A stretch of DNA of 64,000 nucleotides. It comes from Kalaharituber pfeilii. Its lineage: Eukaryota; Ascomycota; Pezizomycetes; Pezizales; Pezizaceae. Under the pieces are notes generated by a model. It had not been told where the DNA came from. It searched no databases and saw nothing but the letters and a program-made list of their open reading frames with translations. Below are positions 55,021 through 64,000 of the stretch, in pieces (within the stretch, counting starts at the first letter, position 1; each line of letters begins with the position of its first letter). The stretch is taken from assembly GCA_015179045.1 (NCBI GenBank), contig WHUZ01000100.1, positions 146,947 through 210,946 of the forward strand, in the 5' to 3' direction. The position numbers and the translations under genes were made by a program.

Positions 55021-58000
55021 GCATTACATCTACTCATTCAGATGAATCCCCCTGCACATCTTATATCAGTCATTGAAACTCAAGTCCTTGACATCGGTTT
55101 CGCGAGAACTTAGTAACAAGAACAGTATTGCTTGAAGGTCCTGGAAGATGGTTCTACTTTGACACAGGCCCCTACAAATCAGTCCCGCAGGATGACATTG
55201 TATGTTGCTGAATCTGAGGATTAATTGGAGGAAATACATGCAACATGGCCCACTTCTGCAACCACCATACCGTAAAAAATAAGTGTGCATTTCGGAAAAT
55301 TAATAGACCCCACATAACAAGTGCTGGTAATACTGTCCTGTGTCTGGCATCAGCCGGCAACTGAGATGAAAAATGCGGGTTAGTTGACTTAAACCCGATT
55401 ACTACCTTAGCGTTTTTAGAGTTGATACGCCTAGGCAAGGTTTTTCTGATCCCGCATTGCTTTTTGACTTAGATTTTCCGCCCCCAATTGAGGACCCATT
55501 GTTATGACAACTGTGCCGTGGCTATAGATGCCGTGGCTGTTGATGGTGTACCCAAACGAGAACGCAAAATACGCATGTCTTATGATGTGTCCTCTGGAAG
55601 AGCCACGTTAACAACGAAATTGGCAACAGCTAAACCCCCGAAGGGCCTTCACCTGAGAAAACTATTTTGTTTTCGGCTAACATTGCAGCGAAAATCTCCT
55701 GGCCCGATTTCGTCTCTTCCAGGCGGTGATCGCGGCAGCGGTTAACCTTGATGCCTGTTGTGTAGGTGGAAGCGCCTTGCTCTGGCATATCTACATGGTT
55801 ATATGTTAAAATACATGAGCCTGCCTTTTTGATTTCCGTCAACCCGTTTTGGGACCAAAGATACACTGTAAAATTGCCGATGTTCTCTGAGCTAAATGCT
55901 TCAATGTCCCTCCAAAAGAAAAGGAAGGGAAAAAACAACGAAGATGCCGCATTCCGTGTAGTGCTTGTACGGGATTTCCCCCCGCACTACTGTGCTAGGG
56001 CTCATCGTCTGATCTGGATCATCCCAGCTAAAGCGTCCATGATCTCCGCACACTCTGCATAATCTTATCAATACATGGCTAGGGCAGAAATGAGGATTTA
56101 TCCCCCGCAGGAAGCTCCTCTGCATCAATAAACAGCAATAGGTCGCGAGCTTGTGCTGTATGCGTTGTATGATGCATGCAGGCATGCATCGTAAGACTAG
56201 TGCATTGTCCGTCAACATTCCTTTTCGCTCGCGTTAGATCGAAGATATTAACTAAGGGTTTCAGATTCTGTAGGCCTTGGAAGCGCCCTTGTGTCAACCA
56301 GACAATGGCTTTGATCACAAATGATCGGTAGCTTAACAAGGAAAATTTTCGCCTTGTTCAATTACATTACGCATGCGGGCATTAGAAAATCTCGGACAAT
56401 TGTATTGTCTCGCAGCTAGTGTTGATCATCTCCCCCAGACATCCGTTCGGCAATAATCCTTGCCGGCGCTTACGCTCGCCAAGATGCATAGCCGTGGCTT
56501 AGCAAAGCACCAGTAAGGTAGCGCCACAAGCGGCGTGCGCTAATATGCCCGGGATTAGGCGCAGAACTAGCAGGTAGCCCCGAACTCCGAGATTGAACGT
56601 GGCCTATCAATTACAAAATATCAATTTATTTCTTCTAGCACTCTTTTCATGGCTCCACCGTATTTTGTGAGATACGGACACCAGAACTATGAACATCATT
56701 GGCGGGAATTGTAGCGCAAAATGAGACAAGTGGGGTCCAGATATGCATTTGCAAAATCAAAAGCATTCTGGATCCATGAAACGGTGAAAAGGAGAAGCCA
56801 GCTAGGTTATAGTAATAAAATGACACCATCTCGTCCCGGATACTTCCAATGGAGAAGATTTGAGTCAGAGGCGAGTTGTTAGAAGAGTATAAGAAGCAGC
56901 GCTGAGCGGGTGTTTGAGAAAATGGTTATTCATCCCTTGAAGTCACTGTGCGTGTGATAAAAGTGGTGCTTGCACTATGCAGACTTGTTCCTGAAGGAGT
57001 ACAGCTTCGGCGAGAGAAGTATCATCGCACTCCAAGGACGTTTATATTCTTTACCTGCTCATTTAATAAGAGAAATCGCTTATGCCAGGAATTGTACAAG
57101 GATTATGCCCCGGCACAGGGCAGCATCTTCTATGTCATACGGAGCTATGCAAGCCAGCGAAGTTCCTACTACAGTAAGTACTTTGTAAAACGATACAATT
57201 CTCAGATTTCAACCAAAACCCACTGCACTGTGCCTACAAGTGACCATTTCCGGATTTCGAAATACCTCTCTCGATATGATTCAGCCATGGATATTCTGGA
57301 ACAGCCGTCAATTGCTAAATACTATACTTCCTGTAAAGCGTGGGTAAAATAGGCGTCCATATCAGAATTGTGAAGCTCGCAAAATAGCTAATGTGACGTA
57401 CTCAGCGTTGGTAGCCTTTCTAGGCACTTCGGCCTGGTAGGCATGCTCGTCACGTACTCGGGCGAGTAGATGAGATATAAAAGTGGAGTTTTCAGGACTC
57501 TATGGAATTTGAATTGTTCATTCAAATGCTGTCCAGATAGCAGACTTTAGTGAGATGCATGCGATGTTTAATACCATTGAGACTCTGGAGTAAGATCTGA
57601 ATGATGTGGCGTTCTTTACCTACTTTAATGAAGACCACGCTTGCCGCAAAAGTGGTATATTACCCACCAAAATTCTTCTGCATTGATGTTATGTAGCTTT
57701 GAGATGCCAACTCTCAATTTAAGTAAATTGAATCACAAAACTCATGTCGATTCATAAATTAACCTTCTGCCGCCTGAGCTGAAAACCTCGTACGGTGTTA
57801 ATTTGAGCTTTTGTCGAGCATCGGTATCTCTGGTTTCCCAACTTAAAACTCCACAGGATACACACGCAAACACCGTGATTAGGCTCTTCCCTACAGCGCA
57901 AATAAAGTATACAGTGGTTTACTTGCATCTCCTCATGCATGTCAGCTAGCTAAGCAGAGCACGATCTCCCGGAATGTAGTACCGCTCTGGGCTGCCCCTC

Positions 58001-58831
58001 ATGCATACCCTCGTCCTGCAGGAACGAAGGGCAAGGGTTTTGAGAACGCCAGGGATAAAGTCCCGAAGCCTAACTATCTTTGTACATCTTTTATCCCCAT
58101 CAAGCGACGTACAGTAGCTCATAGTCACCAAGAAACCAAGACCAAACGCACAGACTTTACTAGCATGTCATTCGCGAAAACAGAATGGGTGTGACACAGC
58201 TGTCATGAAGCTAATGCCGGCAAGGGAGTTGAAGGGGTGACATTTGAGGTTGCGAGGGGTGCCCGCCGTGTGCACAGAGGATATTTCTGTATTAAGTACT
58301 CTACACATATCTTTGGTACTGAACAGAAAAGTTACATGTCGGTAGATGGAAGATAGGTTTATAGGTCAATATTTTTGTGCAAAACTGGACCTAACTGCGA
58401 TGAGAGCCAGGATGAGTTCCTCTAAATGCTAATAATACAGCATTACATGGTTGCATCTCATGCAAGTGGAACTCCGCCGCTTGGTGCGCTTCAAGTCACC
58501 ACCCCACCTTCGTCACTGTGTTCTGTGACCTCATAGATAATCTTATTGCCCTGCGGGAAGTTACTGGTTCTGGCTGGGGTAATAATATCGGATCATATCA
58601 TACACTCTTAAACTACTTATACCTACCTCAGTGCTAAGCGGTATCATGACCATTGCTTCCTATCCTTTAGCCGAGTTTCGCTTACTCTGTGCCTATAAAT
58701 TTGACAGAAATTTCATCAGGGAAGTTTCGGTTCAGCTTCTTCTTTCGAGAAACAGATAGTGCAATTAATTCTGGTAAAGCAGAAATTCCGCAACATCAAT
58801 GCGGTCCTCACTGAGATGAAAAATCAATCCG
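55021..58831. other. Anonymous region with weak coding-like frames
   Basis: 55300-55750 (+) has an open frame with two stops (YDNCAVAIDAVAVDGVPKRE part), and 56948-57352 (+) is open for 134 codons. Neither shows a recognisable domain. Confidence 0.25.
56171..56190. repeat. 20-bp near-perfect palindrome
   Basis: GATGCATGC, then AG, then GCATGCATC. Function unknown. Confidence 0.8.
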
Positions 58832-58836
58832 AGGGT

Positions 58837-58838
<2 letters not shown>

Positions 58839-58867
<29 letters not shown>

Positions 58868-58908
58868 CCAATATCATTACTCGCATGCCGCCCTGTGGGC
58901 TATGGCGA
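58839..58908 (-). mobile_element. Ultra-short tail-A retroposon (70 bp)
   Basis: T run of about 29, then the inverted body; it starts CTTCGCCATAGCCCACAGGG on the minus strand. A 7-bp duplication, agggtaa, flanks it (58832-58838 and 58909-58915). It lies in a frame open from 58759 to 59223. Confidence 0.75.
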
Positions 58909-58915
58909 AGGGTAA

Positions 58916-61900
58916 GAGGTTGTCAGAAAAGCACAGACATCGAATCATACCCTAATTCTCCGCCAATATTCCCGGTATGGCAAATTTCGTCCGGCCTAAA
59001 TGTGGGGCAGTTAAAGTCTCGTACTGGGCAACGAGTGGTCAAGCGAGATGAGGCCCAAATGATTAGTGACGAAAAGCCCATGTCATATGAAATTAATTAT
59101 TCTTGTCACTTGCCGTCATTAAACCCTCCCTATAGTCGTAATCTCATGACGTTTCTGATATGGACTGACCTTGCATACAAGGAAGATGACAAATTTCTCA
59201 GTTTGCTGATATGCAGGCTATAGAGTCTATTCGAGATTACGATTACTACTCCTCAAACATTAAAAATACCCTTGCCCCTAGCAGTGCATGACTGACCGCC
59301 TGGCCCCATTGACAAAGATCTTATCGATTAACTAGACAATGGTCATGAGGCCGAACTAGGATGGTACGCCGAGCGCTCGCTTCGAGATTCCTTAGCTGAT
59401 GATGAGGCGCTCTCTCCCTGCAGCGAACTCAGTCATGTCTTTTGTCAAATCAATCGTCAGCGCAGCGTTAACACTACGTGAGGTGCACGTACTACGTGAT
59501 GTTTAAAGCCCTTGAATGACTGAAGTCTGCGCATTCCTGGCCTATTATCTGCGAAAATTTGGATTTACATCCGGTCAAGGTGCAAACAACGGCTAATGAA
59601 TGGATGGTGAATTTTCCGTGGAGGAAAGGGCCCCCAATTACGCTGCAGCTGGCAGTTGCCTTGAACTATTGCACAGCTATTGGAACACTTCATGAAGCTA
59701 GAAGGTCCCACCCGCCAATCAGTTTCTTAAGTCCACTAGCCCAATCTATGCAACTTCGCTCAAAAAGCCGCTGGGGATTGGACGGTAAGATATCTAAATT
59801 AAATGAATTCCTTCAGTGAATCGGATTCACTACATGGCAGGACCAGCAAGTTAGAACGTTGCTGAAATGCGAATAGGATTTTATGTTACAAAAATTTGAA
59901 GCCCGACAATATCGGCTCTGAACCCCGCTGCGATAAACATCACCGCTCATTCGTCGACGCGACCAAGCACAGTATCTGCGTGACCTTAACATTGCATTGG
60001 CGATTCTTCTCATCATTCAAACCATTGCTGATATTCTCCGCTCACATTTGTTGAACAGGGCAATGAATGATGATATCTGTAAAATTCAGCATATCCACAT
60101 ACAATAGAAACACGCGCGAATTGTTTCTCAAATCATCGGGCCTAGCGGCCCTGTTGCCTCGAATGCAAGAGTGTAAGTTTACATGCAAACACCAAGAGCG
60201 AAAACAAAAGCAAAAATGAAAAATCTCGGGGTTCTGCGGACATGGCCGACATTGCTGGGTATATCCTTGGTGCAGCGGTGAGCATCCCATTCGCAGACCA
60301 ACCACGTTTCGGCAACTGCCCTGTGCGTTCCGAGGCGCCTGAATCGCTTGTGGATATTTTTGCTTTCTGTATGTGAAAAATGCGGAAGGCTTCGTGTATA
60401 AGCATCCAGTCATTTATGCAGCGACCCTGGGCCGTATTGACCTATAGAAACCTCAATATGGTGATGAAGGATTTCATTCGCTCGGGGTATTCGAAGTGTT
60501 GACCACAAGAAGTCGGGAAGTAGCATGAGATTCTGGGACTTTCCGTGTGTGCTTGGGCCACTTGAAGTATCCAGTAGAATTGAAAATTGGGAGTGTTTTG
60601 TAAAGAGTAGTTTGAATGATCAAGCATGTTCCCTGAAGGTCTTCGGCAGTTGTTCGAGATGGATGAAAGTGCTGTGTATTGTACTCTACTGGAGTTGTGG
60701 CAGTCGGTGCTTACCCACCTGCATCCTTTCCGACTGATTGTCGAACCATGGGGTGGAAGGACCTGCAGGTGGGCCTCACTTTCTCAAATGATGTTGAAAT
60801 GGTCCCTTGGTCTGAATTTGACAGCGGCGCGCAAGTGCGGGTAATCGACTGGTGGCCTGCCTCGTGGTGTTAGTGGCAATGGCCTTCGTTATTTGCTCAC
60901 AAGAGCTGTGAACAGGACAGCTCCACCTGCTTCAAAAACTTGTTGTGGCTCTAGAGGATACAGGGAAAACCCAGTATTCACCCGGGCAGCACTCTCCCAA
61001 AAGGGCTAATTGATTGAACCGTCAAAGATTCTCCAATAGGGCATTCGACGAATCGAAGTTACCATTGCTCATTCTCTTTGGCGCGATGCCTATCACCAAA
61101 AGACGTTTTACTTCAACGGAGGTGCTCGCATCCATAGTGCGACGTCATGGATGATTGAGCAGTCATTCGCTATTGGCATTTCTCGGCATACAAACTGTAT
61201 GAACGATAAATGAACAATTCGCCCTCAGGATAAACGTTACCTCCATGAGCTTGTGTCTTTCACGCATTGTACGTGCTTATTCTCCCATTTGCTTCATCTG
61301 CAACGTTTCTGAATTGATCTTTCACCCACTTCCTTTGTTTGAGGCAAGAAGCAGATAGGTCGATCAATTGGCAAACAAATCAGAATACGAGGTTTGTTTA
61401 ATTAGGGCTTGATGGGGGTGTCCCTGTAAGGGCTAACGTCGCCAGGCCTGTCAAGTGGATTGAGACAAATTCTGGGAGAGTGTTGGTTGTACCGAGAGAT
61501 CAAGAACTTCAGAGGACATGAAGGTGATAGGGCCTTTGCCGGGCAGTGTCTTAACCGAGCACCTTTCACTACTGTCTCATGGGGTTATGACAACTTGCTT
61601 GAAAGCACAATAGGCTATGTTCTTGATTCATGAATTTACAATCTAGTGTCAGACTTTCTCACAGTAACCAATTGGAAGAATGGATTACCACTTTTCCAAT
61701 ATGTCCCGTTTTCGCTGGCCGGCCGGAGATTTCCTAGAAAAAAATGGACAACCATCATGAGGGTCCTATTGGCTAAGAACGGCGTGGCTCGTAGGATCTG
61801 AAGTCTCCGTATGTACTTGACTCTTCCATGCGCTAACTCGTCTAAAAGGGACATGGGCTTTTTGTTGGCTTCCTATTATTGCACATGCCCATTAGCTGTA

Positions 61901-63587
61901 CTTTGGAATTGAAAGCAGGATGCAGGCGGGCTACTGATGAGCGCTGGATGACTATACACTATCATTATTTGGAGCATTGGACAGGTCAGTACATCTGTGG
62001 CAAGTTCCATCACCACGCTCTTCAACTCGACAAACTCAGGATGCCTTGTATGCATGACCGACGAGGCAGAAAAACGGTGAAGCTGAGACACACTACAATT
62101 ATTTTTCGAATGTAGATCATCTGACAACTTTCGGAAGACTTGGCTGCCGTGAGATTCACCGGATCAGGTGTGTATCCGCACCTGAGATGGTTAATTAGGA
62201 CAGGTGAGCAGGTTCCTGGTAACTGTGGGGGGCTATTTTTCATCTGTAATCAGGATAGATCAGAGCCGAAATATAAAAACAAAATGAACTGTACGGAAAG
62301 TAATGTAAGTGATTGTATTCAAAACCTATGGTCTGCAGGGTTGTCATGGAATTTGTTGTCATGGATATAACTCGATGTTCCACTTTAGCGTCCATGTTAG
62401 AGCCTTTCGCGAGAGCATTGATGTTGGTCAAGCAAAAAACATCAACCATTTTTTCTCAGTTTGGTCTGAGAGTCACCCTAGTGCTCTTGCTTAATCATGA
62501 GGCAATTCAAGGGTTCAGATGCTGGCACTATACCTTGAATAACAACACATGCATCTCTATGAAGGAGAGCCAACTTCAGTTATCAATCCTCAAGCAGCAG
62601 AAATCTGCATTGATGTTGCGTTAGAGTCAGAAGTAGAAGCGATACTTGAACACCTGCTTCAGTTTCTCTTTTGAAATTAGTAAAATCTACAGATTTGCCG
62701 CCTATCAGACTGACCTTTTTCCTTAAAAGGTGTTGGAGAGTTTCACATTAGAAACGTCCGTGCCCGGTGGGGGCGTCGAAACGTTAAAGAGGGATGCCCT
62801 CAAGAGAGGTTTAAACAAGCATCGATGTATAACAATTAGCATTCAGAACGGCTCGAGGGCAGAGGGAATAACTTAGAGCAGAAAATATTGGGTAGCAAAG
62901 CCGTAAGGCTTAGGATGTTTGTCCAACTGCATGTGTACTGCCAGGTGTTGAGTGTTTGAGATGATCAGGTCTTGGCCGCCTTGACCATGGCTGTGAGACC
63001 GCCTCGAAGTGAGAGGCTTAAAGAGAACATCTCATCAACGTTGAATCACGCACTCCCGACTAATTCTATCCCACGAGATGTGAATGAGACTTGGAAAAGT
63101 GGGGTTTAGTTAGCAAGAGGAAGCAGGAGCTACGAAGGTCAAGTTGTAGAACGGATACCAATGACAGCATTACAAATCTCGTGGAGCTTTTAGCAACTAG
63201 GAGAGAACTTGGTTAGGATGGACGATATAGGTAGCCACCAGCACCCTGATTCACGCCTATTTATCTGAAAGAATCAGAAGTATGCCCATCTCCAAAGACA
63301 TACAAAGAAATGTCATACACATCTAACCTAAATTGCATAGTGGGGAAGACTCCTTATCTAGAAACTCACATGTGGTTTGCAATTTGAGGAGGATGGAACA
63401 TGGACTCATGTGTTTAAGACTAGCGCCATTGTTGGTCTGTTGAAAGCTGTCGATTAACCGAGATTATACATAGCATTACCGGGTTACGTATATGATTGGT
63501 ATCAGTTTGGCAATGACCGATCCACGTACGCGTCATGAAGGGTGTAGAAATTGTGTAAGGGTAACCAATCATTGAATGAATCATTAT
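58916..63587. other. Anonymous region
   Basis: Several open frames of 60-120 codons (for example 60042-60413 minus and 62313-62624 plus) without recognisable motifs. No gene supported. Confidence 0.3.
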
Positions 63588-63604
63588 ATATATATATATA
63601 TATT
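63588..63604. repeat. (TA)n microsatellite
   Basis: About eight TA units followed by an A-rich stretch. Confidence 0.85.
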
Positions 63605-63810
63605 AAAAAAAATAAATAAAAGAGATCAGATTCTTGGTCCATGGCCATCGCTAATCGGAAATGTGTAAGGTTAGATCTTTCTCAAATGCATGACAGGCAA
63701 GCAAAAAAATGACAGGATTTCAGAAGACGTGAAATGAACGAAACTCGGTAGAAAGAGGATGCGCACGTCAATTTTATTAAGTGGCATGGTGACATCGAGT
63801 GCATTATTTT

Positions 63811-63862
63811 CTTTTTTTTTTTTATATCAATAATCGCTTGCCGCCCTATGGGCTATGGCGAT
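63811..63862 (-). mobile_element. Ultra-short tail-A retroposon, ATCGC/GCGAT stem
   Basis: The minus strand starts ATCGCCATAGCCCATAGGGC, then AAGCGATTATTGATAT plus poly(A). An imperfect duplication around tcgagtg lies on both sides. Confidence 0.65.
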
Positions 63863-64000
63863 CTCGAGTGTCTTAGGAATGTGCGCTTCTGTTGTAGTTG
63901 CGCGAAGTAAAGATCCACACAATAGGGCAGTAAGGTCCAGAACAACCAACTTTGGGCACAATTGTCAGAGGAACAATTCCACGATGAGAAGATTAATTTT

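Noticed and set aside
1..64000. CRISPR arrays, rRNA, bacterial operons or viral genes
   Set aside because: No spaced direct repeats, rRNA motifs or recognisable viral frames were seen; the sequence is eukaryotic in style.

Overview
The window looks like a repeat-rich, gene-poor stretch of a filamentous ascomycete genome. The signs are short introns with GTAAGT-type donors and a TGCTAAC-type branch site, CT-rich stretches upstream of a start codon, Tad1-like LINE remnants (RNase H plus a C-x2-C-x8-H-x4-C tail) and many small TIR elements. A large-genome Pezizomycete of the truffle kind would fit, but that is inference only.

Layout. 1-5.5 kb: the 3' end of a Ser/Pro-rich gene (2-646, +), a TA-flanked TIR element with a 90-bp MITE inside it, and a complete low-complexity Tyr/Gly/Ser/Arg-rich gene (3792-5189, -) with a 5'-leader intron. 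5.5-18.7 kb: mostly anonymous DNA with one tRNA-Gln(UUG) (15542-15612, -), a MITE and the first short retroposons. 18.7-35.9 kb: a dense nest of transposable elements. It holds 5'-truncated LINEs of two tail types (A and B), Tc1/mariner/pogo-like TIR elements, a hAT-like element, two copies of a Gypsy-like LTR, and several open frames interrupted by tiny insertions. 35.9-40.7 kb: anonymous DNA with a (CAC)n microsatellite. 40.8-42.4 kb: a spliced gene (-) for a Myb/SANT-like nuclear protein. 42.5-64 kb: largely anonymous sequence with a few low-confidence exon candidates and more tail-A and tail-B insertions.

The most interesting signal is a set of ultra-short retroposons. Two unrelated 3'-terminal sequences of LINEs, each able to fold as a stem-loop, occur again and again as solitary inserts of about 38 bp plus a poly(A) tail. 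Most have target-site duplications of 7-15 bp, and most begin at, or within a few nucleotides of, the base of the stem-loop rather than at random truncation points. Tail A shows paired base changes on both sides of the predicted stem. Several inserts lie inside otherwise open frames; the clearest is a two-exon gene at 19197-19754 that is broken by a 49-bp copy.

Limits: no database search, folding program or codon statistics could be run. Family names rest on motifs, terminal repeats and duplications read by eye, and many short open frames in this window are probably chance.
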